A stretch of 64,000 nt of DNA from NCBI RefSeq assembly GCF_003258605.2, contig NZ_CP031264.1, positions 2,046,001-2,110,000 on the forward strand, in the 5' to 3' direction. Positions 8,805-19,464 of this stretch are shown one piece after another. Made by a program: the position numbers and the translations under genes. The notes under the pieces were generated by a model. It made no database searches. It was not told the DNA's origin and saw only the letters and a list, made by a program, of their open reading frames with translations. Positions within the stretch are counted from its first letter, which is position 1, and each line of letters opens with the position of its first letter. This DNA comes from Peterkaempfera bronchialis. GTDB lineage: Bacteria > Actinomycetota > Actinomycetes > Streptomycetales > Streptomycetaceae.

Positions 8805-8821
8805 GCCGTATCGCGTCAGCG

Positions 8822-11458
8822 TCAGGCTTCGGGCAGCGCCGCCAGCTGGGCCGTGATCCGGGCGATGTCCGCCTCGGCGGCGGCCAGCCGGGTGCGGATC
8901 TTGGCCACCACCGGCTCGGGCGCCTTGGCCATGAAGTTCTCGTTGGAGAGCTTGCCGCTGGTCTGCGCCAGCTCCTTCTCGGCGGCGGCCAGGTCCTTCT
9001 GGAGCCGCTTGCGCTCCGCCGCCACATCGATGGCACCGGAGAGGTCCAGCGAGACCGTGGCCCCGGCGACCGGCAGCGAGGCGGTCGCGGCGAAGCCGTC
9101 ACCGGCCGGCTGGAGGCGCAGCAGCGACCGGATGGCGTCCTCGTGGGCGACCAGCGGGGTGCCGGCCAGGTCCAGCCGGGCCGGGACCTTCTGGCCGGGC
9201 TTGAGGCCCTGGTCGGCGCGGAACCGCCGGACCTCGGTGACCAGCTGCTGGAGGGTGGCGATCTCCGCCTCGGCCGCCGGGTCGCGGAAGCCCCGGTCGG
9301 ACGGCCACTCGGCGATCACCACCGACTCGCGGCCGGTGAGCGTCGTCCACAGGGTGTCGGTGACAAACGGCATCACGGGGTGCAGCAGCCGCAGGGCGAC
9401 GTCCAGCACCTCGCCCAGCACCCGGCGCGAGGCTGCGGCGGCCGGGCCGCCCTTGGCCAGGGTGGTCTTGGACAGCTCGACGTACCAGTCGAAGACCTCG
9501 TCCCAGGCGAAGTGGTACAGCGCGTCGGACGCCTTGGCGAACTGGTAGTCCTCGTAGAACGCGTCCACCTCGGCGACGGTGGCGTACAGCCGGGAGAGGA
9601 TCCAGCGGTCCTCGGCGGAGAGGTCCTCCAGCTCCGGCAGCGGGCCCTCCACGGTGGCGCCGTTCATCAGCGCGAAGCGGGTGGCGTTCCAGACCTTGTT
9701 GGCGAAGTTGCGGGACGCCTGGACCCAGTCCTCACCGATCGGCACATCGGCGCCGGGGTTGGCGCCGCGGGCCAGGGTGAAGCGCACCGCGTCGGAGCCG
9801 TAGGCGTCCATCCAGTCCAGCGGGTCCACCGAGTTGGGGTTGGACTTGGACATCTTCTTGCCGTGCTCGTCGCGGACCAGGCCGGTGAGCGCGACGGTGT
9901 GGAACGGCGCGACGCCGTCCATCGCATAGAGGCCGAACATCATCATCCGGGCGACCCAGAAGAAGATGATGTCGTGGCCGGTCACCAGCACATCGGTCGG
10001 ATAGAACTTCGCCAGGTCGGCGGTGCGCTCCGGCCAGCCCAGGGTGGAGAACGGCCACAGCGCGGAGGAGAACCAGGTGTCCAGGACGTCGGGGTCCTGC
10101 GTCCAGCCCTCCCCGGACGGCGGCTGCTCGTCGGGGCCGAGGCAGACCACCTCGCCGTCCGGGCCGTACCAGACCGGGATGCGGTGGCCCCACCACAGCT
10201 GGCGCGAGATGCACCAGTCGTGCATGTTGTCCACCCAGTCGAAGTAGCGCCCGGACATCTCCTTGGGGTGAATCTGCACCCGGCCGTCGCGGACCGCGTC
10301 CCCGGCCGCCTGCGCCAGCGGGCCGACCTTCACCCACCACTGCATGGAGAGGCGCGGCTCGACGGTGGTCTTGCAGCGGGAGCAGTGGCCGACCGCGTGC
10401 ATATACGGGCGCTTCTCGGCGACGATGCGGCCCTGCTCGCGCAGCGCGCCGACCACGGCCTCGCGGGCCTCGTAGCGGTCCAGGCCGAGGAACGGGCCGT
10501 GCACGGTGACCCGGGCGTCCTCGTCCATCATGGTGACGGACGGCAGCTGGTGGCGCCGGCCGATCTCGAAGTCATTGGGGTCGTGGGCCGGGGTGACCTT
10601 GACCGCGCCGGTGCCGAACTCCGGGTCGACATGCGCGTCGGCCACCACCGGGATACGACGGTCCGTCAGCGGCAGGGCGATGGTCCGCCCCACCAGGTGG
10701 GCATAGCGCTCGTCGTCGGGGTGGACCGCGACCGCCGTGTCGCCGAGCATGGTCTCGGCGCGGGTGGTGGCCACCACGATGGACTCGTCGCCGTCGCCGT
10801 AGCGGATGGAGACCAGCTCGCCGGCGCTCTCCTCGTGCTCCACCTCGATGTCGGAGATCGCGGTGTGGCAGCGCGGACACCAGTTGATGATGCGCTCGGC
10901 GCGGTAGATCAGGCCGTCCTCGAAGAGCCGCTTGAAGATGGTCTGGACGGCCCGGGAGAGGCCCTCGTCCATGGTGAACCGCTCACGGGACCAGTCCACG
11001 CCGTCGCCGAGGCGGCGCATCTGACCGAGGATCCTGCCGCCGTACTCCTCCTTCCACTGCCAGACCCGCTCCACAAAGGCGTCGCGGCCCACGTCGTGGC
11101 GGGAGAGCGCCTCCTCGGCGAGCTGCTGCTCGACCTTGTTCTGGGTGGCGATGCCCGCGTGGTCCATGCCGGGCAGCCACAGGGCCTCGTAGCCCTGCAT
11201 CCGCTTGCGGCGGGTCAGCGCGTCCATCAGCGTGTGCTGGAAGGCGTGGCCCAGGTGGAGCGAACCGGTGACGTTCGGCGGGGGGATGACGATGGTGTAC
11301 GGCGGCTTCTCACTCTTGGCGTCTGCCTCGAAGTAACCCGCGGCTACCCAGCGCTCGTACAGCTTCCCCTCTACCTCGGCCGGTGCGTACTGGGTCGGCA
11401 GGGTGGCGGCGGCGCTGTGGTCCCCGGCCTGGTGGGCCTCGGGGCGCTGGTTCGTCAT
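8822..11458 (-). CDS. valS: Valyl-tRNA synthetase
   Basis: An 878-residue class I synthetase that charges tRNA-Val. The HIGH motif appears as HLGH in [16 protein letters not shown]. The KMSKS motif is in [12 protein letters not shown]. An editing domain lies between them, and the C-terminus has the long coiled coil typical of ValRS ([18 protein letters not shown] and following). The ATG at 11458 was chosen; a GTG nine bases upstream is also possible. A large open frame continues further upstream but without homology. It is divergent from the proline/glutamine-rich membrane protein gene at 11605. No T-box leader is visible in the 146-base gap. Confidence 0.97.
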   Translation of the reverse strand: MTNQRPEAHQAGDHSAAATLPTQYAPAEVEGKLYERWVAAGYFEADAKSEKPPYTIVIPPPNVTGSLHLGHAFQHTLMDALTRRKRMQGYEALWLPGMDHAGIATQNKVEQQLAEEALSRHDVGRDAFVERVWQWKEEYGGRILGQMRRLGDGVDWSRERFTMDEGLSRAVQTIFKRLFEDGLIYRAERIINWCPRCHTAISDIEVEHEESAGELVSIRYGDGDESIVVATTRAETMLGDTAVAVHPDDERYAHLVGRTIALPLTDRRIPVVADAHVDPEFGTGAVKVTPAHDPNDFEIGRRHQLPSVTMMDEDARVTVHGPFLGLDRYEAREAVVGALREQGRIVAEKRPYMHAVGHCSRCKTTVEPRLSMQWWVKVGPLAQAAGDAVRDGRVQIHPKEMSGRYFDWVDNMHDWCISRQLWWGHRIPVWYGPDGEVVCLGPDEQPPSGEGWTQDPDVLDTWFSSALWPFSTLGWPERTADLAKFYPTDVLVTGHDIIFFWVARMMMFGLYAMDGVAPFHTVALTGLVRDEHGKKMSKSNPNSVDPLDWMDAYGSDAVRFTLARGANPGADVPIGEDWVQASRNFANKVWNATRFALMNGATVEGPLPELEDLSAEDRWILSRLYATVAEVDAFYEDYQFAKASDALYHFAWDEVFDWYVELSKTTLAKGGPAAAASRRVLGEVLDVALRLLHPVMPFVTDTLWTTLTGRESVVIAEWPSDRGFRDPAAEAEIATLQQLVTEVRRFRADQGLKPGQKVPARLDLAGTPLVAHEDAIRSLLRLQPAGDGFAATASLPVAGATVSLDLSGAIDVAAERKRLQKDLAAAEKELAQTSGKLSNENFMAKAPEPVVAKIRTRLAAAEADIARITAQLAALPEA

Positions 11459-11604
11459 GTCGGTCACGACCCATAGTTTACGGATGCCCGAGGGCCGGTC
11501 GGGCACCGATGGTGCCGGGCGACGCGGATGAGCGCGGTGGGATACCGTGCCGCCCACGACGACCTATCACGACGCGCCGCCCCGGGCGGCCGGGGGAGAC
11601 ACCG

Positions 11605-12576
11605 ATGTACGGGCAGGGACAGCAGTATCCGCAGGGCCCGGGGCAGCCGCAGCAGCCACCGTACGGGGGCTCTCCCGGTTACCCGCCGCCGCCCCCGCAG
11701 CAGCCCTATGGCGCACCGCCGCCGCAGTACGGCCAGTCGCCGTACGGGCAGCCACCACAGCAACCCCAGCAGCCCCAGCCACAGCCGCAGCAACCCCAGC
11801 CGCAGCCCCAGCCGCCGCAGCCGTACGGTGCGCCTCCGCAGTACGGGCAGCCCCAGCCCCCGCAGGGCTACCCGCAGCCCGGCCCCGGCTACCCGCCGCC
11901 GCCCCCGTACCAGCAGCAGCAGCCTTATGGCACCCCCGGGGGCTATCCCCCGCCCCCGGCCGGGCCGCAGAAGAGCCGCAAGGGGCTGATGATCGGCATC
12001 GTCGCGGCCGTGCTGGTACTCGGCGGCGGGGCCGCCACGGTGACGGCCCTGAGCGGCGGCGACGAGGGCGCGGACATGGCGGGCAACTACCGGATCGCCA
12101 CCCCGACGACGCTGCCCGGCGGCTACGCCCGCACCACCACCAAGGAGCAGCCCACCGACGACGCCCAGACCGGCACCTTCGGCAAGGAGATGACCGCGGT
12201 GATCGCCAGCTACGTCGGCGGCACCCCCCGGTCGCTGCTCACCCTCACCGGCGCCTACGGGAAGATCTCCGACCCCAAGGCCACCATGGGCCGGGTCGAG
12301 GCCACCCTGGCGGAGAAGAAGACCCGGTTCAGCACACCGCTCCAGGACTTCCCGGCCAAGGACCCCAAGGACAGCGCCGCCGTGCTGCGCTGCGGCACGC
12401 TCCAGACCTCCAGCGGCGACATGTCCGCCTGCTACTGGGTGAACCACGCCACCCTGGCCACCGCCATCTTCACCGTGGTGCCGTCCTCCCCCGACACCCC
12501 CGCGCAGCCGCTCACCCTGGAGCAGGCGGCGGAGCAGACCCGCACCATCCGCGACGGCGTGGTGCAGCACCGCTGA
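11605..12576 (+). CDS. Membrane-anchored protein with Pro/Gln/Tyr-rich cytoplasmic N-terminus
   Basis: A 323-residue protein of unknown function. Residues 1-120 are almost entirely Pro, Gln, Gly and Tyr, in PYG and QPQ repeats. One transmembrane segment follows (about 127-148, [19 protein letters not shown]). The remaining 170 residues are a compact presumably extracytoplasmic domain with two cysteines (in RCGTLQ and SACYWV) that could pair. The domain resembles actinobacterial surface domains with no assigned role. The ATG at 11605 follows GGGGGAG. It ends at a strong terminator. The same plan is seen in the propeller protein at 34564. Confidence 0.85.
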   Translation: MYGQGQQYPQGPGQPQQPPYGGSPGYPPPPPQQPYGAPPPQYGQSPYGQPPQQPQQPQPQPQQPQPQPQPPQPYGAPPQYGQPQPPQGYPQPGPGYPPPPPYQQQQPYGTPGGYPPPPAGPQKSRKGLMIGIVAAVLVLGGGAATVTALSGGDEGADMAGNYRIATPTTLPGGYARTTTKEQPTDDAQTGTFGKEMTAVIASYVGGTPRSLLTLTGAYGKISDPKATMGRVEATLAEKKTRFSTPLQDFPAKDPKDSAAVLRCGTLQTSSGDMSACYWVNHATLATAIFTVVPSSPDTPAQPLTLEQAAEQTRTIRDGVVQHR

Positions 12577-12600
12577 CCCGGCCCTCCCCCCGGCATGCGC

Positions 12601-12646
12601 TCGGGCCCCGGTACGAACCCTCTCGGGGGTTCGTACCGGGGCCCGA
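12601..12646. terminator. Bidirectional terminator, membrane protein / clpX
   Basis: A perfect 20-bp inverted repeat (12601-12620 with 12627-12646) around a 6-base loop. It lies 24 bases after the membrane protein stop and 35 before the clpX stop, serving both convergent genes. Confidence 0.9.
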
Positions 12647-12681
12647 CTGCGCGTGCGGGGCGCGGGGAGGCAGGCGCGGGG

Positions 12682-13965
<1,284 letters not shown>

Positions 13966-14160
13966 GAGGTGCTTCCCCTTCGCCAAAGGCCCCGTGGGGG
14001 TCGGAGCCTGGTGCTTGGTATCCGACGGTACTCCGTCGGGCCCGCCGATCGACCGTCTTCGGCAGCTTGGCCGTACGCCCTGGGCGAATCCGGCCGAGGG
14101 GACCTGGAGGACGGCGGATGCCACCGGGCGCCCGCGCAGCGCACAGCCTTGGTGTCCGAT

Positions 14161-14219
14161 GGTGCCAGGCCGCGACCCGCCCCCGGAAGACGGGGGGTGG
14201 GTCGCGGCCTCACGGCACC
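14161..14219 (-). terminator. Hairpin terminator after clpP2
   Basis: AGGCCGCGACCC (14167-14178) pairs perfectly with GGGTCGCGGCCT (14199-14210). An inner C5/G5 pairing and outer GGTGCC/GGCACC arms add to it. It starts 6 bases beyond the clpP2 stop and would limit read-through into clpX. Confidence 0.8.
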
Positions 14220-14225
14220 GTGGGC

Positions 14226-14882
14226 TCAGTCGATGAGCGAACTCTTGCGGGTGGAGATGATCTGGTCGATGAGACCGTACTCCAGGGTCTCCTCGGCGGT
14301 GAGGATCTTGTCCCGCTCGATATCCTCGCGGACCTGGTCGATCTCCTTCTTGGAGTGCTTGGCCAGCAGGGTCTCCAGCTGCTCGCGCATCCGGAGGATC
14401 TCCTTGGCCTGGATCTCCAGGTCGGAGACCTGGCCACGGCCGGTCTCGGTGTACGGCTGGTGGATCAGCACCCGGGCGTTGGGCAGCGCCATCCGCTTGC
14501 CGGGGGTACCGGCCGCCAGCAGCACGGCCGCCGCCGAGGCCGCCTGGCCCATGCAGACGGTGGAGACATCCGGCTTCACGAACTGCATGGTGTCGTAGAT
14601 CGCGGTGAGCGCGGTGAACGAGCCGCCGGGCGAGTTGATGTAGATGGAAATGTCCCGGTCGGGGTCCATCGACTCCAGGCAGATCAGCTGGGCCATGATG
14701 TCGTTGGCCGAGACGTCGTCGATCTGCGAGCCCAGGAAGATGATGCGCTCTTCGAAGAGCTTGGCGTACGGGTCGTACTCCCGGATGCCCTGCGAGGTGC
14801 GCTCGACGAAGCGGGGGACGATGTAGCGGCCCTCGGCGCGCAGGCGCTCCTGGGCCTCGCCCATCAGGCTGGGGATGTTCAT
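14226..14882 (-). CDS. clpP2: ClpP2, ATP-dependent protease proteolytic subunit
   Basis: A 218-residue serine peptidase that forms part of the double-ring Clp chamber with ClpP1 in actinomycetes. The catalytic triad is S116 (GQAASAAA), H141 (LIHQPY) and D187 (REDIERDK). The ATG at 14882 has GGAGG upstream. It follows clpP1 by 58 bases on the same strand, as in other Streptomyces, which is the basis for the number 2. Both are expected to be under ClgR through the promoter upstream of clpP1. Confidence 0.95.
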   Translation of the reverse strand: MNIPSLMGEAQERLRAEGRYIVPRFVERTSQGIREYDPYAKLFEERIIFLGSQIDDVSANDIMAQLICLESMDPDRDISIYINSPGGSFTALTAIYDTMQFVKPDVSTVCMGQAASAAAVLLAAGTPGKRMALPNARVLIHQPYTETGRGQVSDLEIQAKEILRMREQLETLLAKHSKKEIDQVREDIERDKILTAEETLEYGLIDQIISTRKSSLID

Positions 14883-14940
14883 GGTTACTGGGCCTCCGTG
14901 TGCGTGCAGGCTGTCGTGGGAAACGGCTTCACCGGGCGTC

Positions 14941-15579
14941 TCAGGCGCCCGTGCCACCGCCGCCGGGGACATCCGCGGCGTGGTGCATGACCTCGTCGAT
15001 GAGGCCGTAGTCCTTCGCCGCCTCCGCGGAGAACCAGCGGTCACGGTCGGAGTCCTTGGTGATCTGCTCCAGCGACTGCCCGCTGTGGAAGGCGATCAGC
15101 TCCGCCATCCGGTGCTTGGTGCGGATCAGCTGCTCGGCCTGGATGCGGATGTCGGTCGCCGAGCCGCCCAGACCGGCGGACGGCTGGTGCATCAGGATCT
15201 CGGCGTTGGGCAGCGCGAACCGCTTGCCCTTGGCGCCCGCGGTCAGCAGGAACTGGCCCATGGAGGCCGCCAGGCCCATGGCGATGGTCACCACGTCGTT
15301 CTTGATGTACTGCATGGTGTCGTAGATCGCCATGCCGGCGGTGACCGAGCCGCCGGGGCTGTTGATGTAGAGGTAGATGTCCTTGTCCGGGTCGGCGGCA
15401 AGGAGCAGCAGCTGGGCGGTGATCTTGTTGGCGATGTCGTCGTCCACCGCCTGGCCCAGGAAGATGATGCGCTCGCCGAGCAGACGGTTGTACACCTGGT
15501 CACCGAGGCCGACACCGGGAATGTCACCGGCGGCGCGGGGCGCCACGAGGCCCGGGGTCGCGAACTGGGGAGTCGTCAC
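14941..15579 (-). CDS. clpP1: ClpP1, ATP-dependent protease proteolytic subunit
   Basis: A 212-residue serine peptidase with triad S106 (GLAASMGQ), H131 (LMHQPS) and D176 ([10 protein letters not shown]). The GTG at 15579 gives [10 protein letters not shown], followed by a short propeptide-like stretch before the conserved [14 protein letters not shown]. It is the first gene of the clpP1-clpP2 unit and lies downstream of tig but beyond a strong terminator, so it has its own promoter. A ClgR-type box lies 125 bases upstream. A TAGGGT hexamer at 15660-15665 (minus strand) is a candidate -10. Confidence 0.95.
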   Translation of the reverse strand: MTTPQFATPGLVAPRAAGDIPGVGLGDQVYNRLLGERIIFLGQAVDDDIANKITAQLLLLAADPDKDIYLYINSPGGSVTAGMAIYDTMQYIKNDVVTIAMGLAASMGQFLLTAGAKGKRFALPNAEILMHQPSAGLGGSATDIRIQAEQLIRTKHRMAELIAFHSGQSLEQITKDSDRDRWFSAEAAKDYGLIDEVMHHAADVPGGGGTGA

Positions 15580-15703
15580 GTAGCCACCTGCTCAGTTGAA
15601 TCGGACGGCCGGCCGCCCGGCCGTCGCGCGTCTGCTGTGCTGATTGTTCCTTCTCATGGACCCTAACGCGCGGCCCGGGCCCGGCCATCCCCCACGCAGA
15701 GCT

Positions 15704-15717
15704 GTTCGCTGTGAGCG
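15704..15717. promoter_or_regulatory. ClgR-type binding box upstream of clpP1
   Basis: The sequence GTTCGC-TGTGA-GCG exactly fits the GTTCGC-N5-GCG motif reported for ClgR, the activator of clp and lon genes in Streptomyces. It lies between the tig terminator and clpP1, about 40 bases upstream of a TAGGGT candidate -10 on the minus strand. That position suits an activator. Assignment rests on motif and context only. Confidence 0.75.
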
Positions 15718-15765
15718 CAGGCTTCACAGGCAGTGACGGCCCCTTCAGGGCCGGGCGTCACAGCA

Positions 15766-15810
15766 CGGCGGGCCCGGGTGCGGCGTCACTCGCCGCACCC
15801 GGGCCCGCCG
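15766..15810 (-). terminator. Terminator after tig
   Basis: A perfect 20-bp inverted repeat (15766-15785 with 15791-15810) with a 5-base loop, starting 19 bases beyond the tig stop. It separates tig from the clpP1-clpP2 transcript. Confidence 0.9.
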
Positions 15811-15828
15811 GGTGGTCCAGCCCGAGGA

Positions 15829-17229
15829 TCAGCCCTCGGTGCTCTCCGAGGTCTCCGAGGTCTCCGAGGCGGTCTCGGTGGCCGCCTCGGCGGCCTCCTC
15901 CTCGTCCTCGTCCGCGAAGTCGACGGGGTTGCCCTCGGTGTCGACGACCTTGGCGCCCTCGACGACCAGCGCCAGCGCCTTCCCCCGGACGACCTCGCCG
16001 ACCAGCAGCGGCACCTGGCCGCCCTGGACGACCTGCTGCGCGAACTGGTCCGGGGTGAGGCCGGAGCCGGCGGCGCGGCGGATCAGGTGCTCGGTGAGCT
16101 CCTCCTGGCTGACGGAGAGCTCCTCGTCGGAGGCGATCTGGTCCAGGACGAACTGGGTCTTGATGCCCTTCTTCGCCTGCTCCTCGGTCTCCTTCTCGAA
16201 CTCCTCGACCGTCTTGTCCTGGGTCTTCAGCCAGGCTTCCAGGTCCAGGCCCATCTGGGGGAGCTGGTGGTGCTCCAGGTTGTGCTTGCGGGTCTCGATC
16301 TCGTCCGCGAGCAGCTTCTCCGGGAAGGGCATCTCGACCTTCTCCAGCAGCGCGTCCAGGACGCGCTCCTGGGCCTGGGTGGCCTGGTCGAACTCCTTCA
16401 TCCGGGCCAGGCGCTTGCGCGAGTCCTCGCGCAGCTCCTCCAGGGTGTCGAACTCGCTCGCCAGCTGGGCGAACTCGTCGTCCAGCTCGGGGAGCTCCTT
16501 CTCCTGCACCGCGGTGACGGTGACCGTGACCTCGGCCTCCCGGCCCGCCTCGGTGCCGCCCTTGAGCTCGGTGGTGAAGGTGGCGGTCCCGCCGGCCTCC
16601 ACGCCGATCACGGCGTCGTCGATGCCGTCGAGCAGGCGGCCGGAGCCGATCTCGTACGACACGGCGGTGGCGGTGCCGTCCTCCGGCACCTCGCCGTCGA
16701 CCTTGGCCTCAAGGTCCAGGATCACGACATCGCCGGCGGCGGCGGCGCGCTCCACGGCCTTGACCGAGCCGAAGCGCTCGCGGAGCTGCTCCAGCGACTT
16801 CTCGATGTCCTCGTCGGTGACCTCGACCGGGTCGACGGTGACCTCGATCGCACCGAACTCGGGAAGGGTGATCTCCGGGCGGATGTCCACCTCGGCGGTG
16901 AACTTCAGGTCACCGCCGTCGCCGAGGTTCTCCACCCCGGCGATGTCGGTGATGTCGGGCTGTCCGAGGACCTCGATCTTGCCCTCGTCGACGGCCTGCG
17001 TGTAGAAGCGGGGCAGGGCGTCGTTGACGGCCTCCTCCAGCACCGCAGCACGGCCGAAGCGCTGGTCGATGACGCGAGCCGGGATCTTGCCCTTGCGGAA
17101 ACCCGGAACCGTGACCTGCTGGTTGATCTTCTTGTACGCCGCGTCGAGGCTGGGCTTGAGCTCCTCGAAGGGCACCTCGACGGTGAGTCGAACCCGGGTC
17201 GGGTTCAGAGTCTCCACGGCGCTCTTCAC
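15829..17229 (-). CDS. tig: Trigger factor chaperone
   Basis: A 466-residue ribosome-associated chaperone and peptidyl-prolyl isomerase that shields nascent chains. The ribosome-binding signature GFRKGKIP is at about residue 45. The FKBP-type isomerase domain follows ([15 protein letters not shown] to [12 protein letters not shown]), then the long helical substrate-binding domain. The tail after about residue 435 is very acidic and rich in Glu, Thr and Ser, as is usual in actinomycetes. The GTG at 17229 begins [15 protein letters not shown], the conserved N-terminus. TAGGAT at 17416-17421 (minus) is a plausible -10. Confidence 0.97.
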   Translation of the reverse strand: MKSAVETLNPTRVRLTVEVPFEELKPSLDAAYKKINQQVTVPGFRKGKIPARVIDQRFGRAAVLEEAVNDALPRFYTQAVDEGKIEVLGQPDITDIAGVENLGDGGDLKFTAEVDIRPEITLPEFGAIEVTVDPVEVTDEDIEKSLEQLRERFGSVKAVERAAAAGDVVILDLEAKVDGEVPEDGTATAVSYEIGSGRLLDGIDDAVIGVEAGGTATFTTELKGGTEAGREAEVTVTVTAVQEKELPELDDEFAQLASEFDTLEELREDSRKRLARMKEFDQATQAQERVLDALLEKVEMPFPEKLLADEIETRKHNLEHHQLPQMGLDLEAWLKTQDKTVEEFEKETEEQAKKGIKTQFVLDQIASDEELSVSQEELTEHLIRRAAGSGLTPDQFAQQVVQGGQVPLLVGEVVRGKALALVVEGAKVVDTEGNPVDFADEDEEEAAEAATETASETSETSESTEG

Positions 17230-17486
17230 GGTTGGGTCTCCTTGGGGCTTTGCGGTCGGTTTGTCCGCCGGGCGGGGCCCGTGAGGGCTGGGTGGCCGGC
17301 GAGACGGGTGATAGGCCACACGGAGCGGCATCTCCCGCGAGTGGACGGTGAGCGTGCTCCTCGCCCTCGGACGGCCGAAGGGTGAGCATGCCACACAAGC
17401 GGTCTCCAGCGATCCATCCTACCGGTACCACAAACCAGGATGGACGGGGACGACAGGCGGGGCGCGACCGGCCCCTGGCCAGGACC

Positions 17487-17519
17487 GCAGGCCCCCGCCC
17501 GTCCCGGGCGGGGGCCTGC
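17487..17519 (-). terminator. Terminator after tRNA-Pro
   Basis: A perfect 15-bp stem (17487-17501 with 17505-17519) with a 3-base loop. It begins 10 bases beyond the tRNA-Pro 3' end on the minus strand. Confidence 0.85.
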
Positions 17520-17528
17520 GCGGTGCTG

Positions 17529-17602
17529 TCGGGGTGACCGGATTTGAACCGACGACCTTCCGCTCCCAAAGCGGACGCGCTACCAACCTGCGCCACACCC
17601 CG
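17529..17602 (-). tRNA. tRNA-Pro (anticodon UGG)
   Basis: A complete cloverleaf on the minus strand: acceptor arms CGGGGTG / CACCCCG with discriminator A, D-arm GCGC / GCGC, anticodon stem TCCGC / GCGGA with loop TTTGGGA giving anticodon TGG, and T-loop TTCAAAT. CCA is not encoded. It reads CCA and CCG proline codons. Confidence 0.95.
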
Positions 17603-17786
17603 TTGCAACGACAGGTAGCGTACATGCTCACCTGGGAGATTCCGCCGGAATATCGGGAGCTGCGCCGACCGGCGCGGCCGGCCGACGATCACGGCGACGT
17701 GCATCCGGGCCGGGCGACCCGCTAGGCTGTGCGCGTCCCGGCTTCAGCAGCGATACCGGGCGGCGTAGGCTCCGGCGTACGCATAT

Positions 17787-17857
17787 GCGGGCGTAGCTCA
17801 ATGGTAGAGCCCCAGTCTTCCAAACTGGCTACGCGGGTTCGATTCCCGTCGCCCGCT
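17787..17857 (+). tRNA. tRNA-Gly (anticodon UCC)
   Basis: A cloverleaf with acceptor GCGGGCG / CGCCCGC and discriminator T, anticodon stem CCAGT / ACTGG with loop CTTCCAA giving TCC, and T-arm CGGG-TTCGATT-CCCG. CCA is not encoded. It is divergent from tRNA-Pro. No integrase or duplicated 3' end is seen nearby, so it is not in use as an attachment site here. Confidence 0.95.
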
Positions 17858-17868
17858 CCAGCAGTGCA

Positions 17869-17905
17869 GGCCCCGGGCCGGCGGTACCACCGCCGACCCG
17901 GGGCC
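17869..17905 (+). terminator. Terminator after tRNA-Gly
   Basis: GGCCCCGGG and CCCGGGGCC arms enclose a second CGGCGGT/ACCGCCG pairing. It starts 12 bases after the tRNA. Confidence 0.8.
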
Positions 17906-18095
17906 TTGCCGTTCCCCCCATGGGCTGCTCGAATTCTCCTGACGGTAGGTCAGCAAGGTTGCGGTGCACGCGCCCCACCGGGGCCCCGGCAGCGTTTCGC
18001 CAGCGGGAGGCCGCGCCGCTAGCCTCACGGTATTCGATCCATCGATCGCGTATTCGAGCCCAGTGTGGGCCCCTGTGAGCCCAGAGGAGCGTGCC

Positions 18096-18881
18096 GTGCG
18101 TCCCCAGGAGCGGCTGGACGTCATCCAGCGCAGCGTCGTCCGGGAGATGGCGGGCTACGGCCGCCGGTTCACCGTGGACGGTGCGGTGGTGCGCGGCCCC
18201 GGGACGACGGCGGTGGCGGTACGGGAGCACCCGGACGCCGGCGGCGGCCATGTCGACCTCGGCTTTGTGCTGCACCTCGGGCGCTCCGACACCCCGGTGC
18301 TGTGGGACTGCGCGGCGGGCCTCGGCAAGACCGAGGAGGAGAAGCTGGACAACGCGGTGCGGATGTGGGCGACCACCACCGCCGCCACCGTGGTGGAGCT
18401 GCTGGACCGGCGCGGGGAGCACGGCGACCACTACGGGCCGGACCGGCCGGGCGGGGTGCCGGGCTGGCACGCGGTGCAGGGTCCGGCCTGCGTCTTCGGC
18501 TTCGGCAACGAGGCGCTGGCCGACTGGCTGGGCGGCAACCATGTGCTGCCCGCCCTCGCCCCGATCCTGACCTCGGAGCTGGACCACCCGCTGCTCAACG
18601 GGGTGAAGCTGTTCCTTGGCGGCCGGGCCGGCGACGACGTCGCCGAGGTGCGGGTCAACGGCGAGGTCTCGGAGGCCGCCTCGGCGGCGCTGCGGGCGCT
18701 GGACTGGCCGCGCGGTGAACGGCTCGCCTGGGCGCGGCTCTATGTGCTGCTGCTCGCCGAGGGCACGGACACGGCAGCCGTACGGGCGGCCGAGCAGGAC
18801 GGGCCGGGGCTGCCGGTGGCCGCAGCCCCTCAGGAGGGGCCGCTGCGGAGGTGGTGGGCAGCGCGGCGGGCCGGCCGCTAG
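18096..18881 (+). CDS. DUF6348-like conserved protein
   Basis: A 261-residue soluble protein with no signal peptide or membrane segment and no catalytic motif I can name. The central region (VLWDCAAGLGKTEEEKLDNAVRMW and following) and the later PACVFGFGNEAL resemble actinobacterial proteins of the DUF6348 type. The GTG at 18096 was chosen because GAGGAG lies 6 bases upstream; the GTG at 18075 is the alternative. It is a single gene ended by a hairpin that includes its stop codon. Function unknown. Confidence 0.75.
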   Translation: MRPQERLDVIQRSVVREMAGYGRRFTVDGAVVRGPGTTAVAVREHPDAGGGHVDLGFVLHLGRSDTPVLWDCAAGLGKTEEEKLDNAVRMWATTTAATVVELLDRRGEHGDHYGPDRPGGVPGWHAVQGPACVFGFGNEALADWLGGNHVLPALAPILTSELDHPLLNGVKLFLGGRAGDDVAEVRVNGEVSEAASAALRALDWPRGERLAWARLYVLLLAEGTDTAAVRAAEQDGPGLPVAAAPQEGPLRRWWAARRAGR

Positions 18882-18900
18882 GCGGTCAGACACCGCCTAG
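18878..18900. terminator. Hairpin over the stop codon of the DUF6348-like gene
   Basis: CTAGGCGGT and ACCGCCTAG form a perfect 9-bp stem with a 5-base loop. The TAG stop lies in the left arm. It also sits just beyond the stop of the convergent small gene at 18919. Confidence 0.65.
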
Positions 18901-18918
18901 GCCGGGCCCGACGCTCCT

Positions 18919-19113
18919 TCAGCTCGTCAGGTCGTTGAGTGTCTTGGCGATCTGACTGAGGAAGTTCTGGATCGGCGAGGCGGCCGAGGACTGGGCGAGG
19001 AAGAAGCCGAAGAGCGCGCCCAGTATCGCGTGCGCCAGCTTCATCGTCTTGTTCCTGATCAGGATGACCAGGATGATGGCAAACAGGACCAACGCGGAGA
19101 CGGAGAAGACCAC
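18919..19113 (-). CDS. Small two-helix membrane protein
   Basis: A 64-residue protein from a GTG at 19113. Two hydrophobic segments (about residues 3-20, LVLFAIILVILI, and 25-43, AHAILGALFGFFLA) are separated by a short basic turn, and an amphipathic tail follows (NFLSQIAKTLNDL). The composition is typical of real small membrane proteins and differs from shadow frames in this GC-rich DNA. No function can be given. Confidence 0.7.
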   Translation of the reverse strand: MVFSVSALVLFAIILVILIRNKTMKLAHAILGALFGFFLAQSSAASPIQNFLSQIAKTLNDLTS

Positions 19114-19464
19114 CCGGATTCACTTCCTCGGTCGCGACTGCTCAGGGGCCGGTGCTGACGGTCCCGGGGCAGGGACGACCGGTGACGCTCTCTCAGACCG
19201 CCGCCCGCTGGCCTGCGGACGACGCTCCTCTCCCCGAGTGCCGGACCGGTCCCGCCCACCACTCAGTCTCGTCTGCTGTGCCCACTCCGTAAAGGACCCA
19301 CCGGGCACATCACATCACGCCCCGTCCCGCACAGCGAAAATGCGCCGATCAAGCCGTACGCGTGATCGGCTTGGGCGGTATGCGGTGCACGGACGATCCG
19401 GTGATCACGCGGGCCGCTGCGGCAGGGAGGATTGTCCGAAGATCGACTCGGGCGTTTGACACCG
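19114..19464. other. Gene-free stretch with one inverted repeat
   Basis: No credible gene in these 351 bases. They hold the promoter region of the small membrane protein gene and the region downstream of the phosphatase gene. An inverted repeat GCCGATCA-N11-TGATCGGC lies at 19344-19370. It could be an operator or a weak terminator for the phosphatase transcript, about 95 bases beyond its stop. Confidence 0.5.

Noticed and set aside
11459-11604. T-box riboswitch ahead of valS
   Set aside because: The gap is only 146 bases and I see no T-box sequence or antiterminator structure.
17529-17857. tRNA genes as an integration site for a mobile element
   Set aside because: There is no integrase and no duplicated tRNA 3' end in the flanks.
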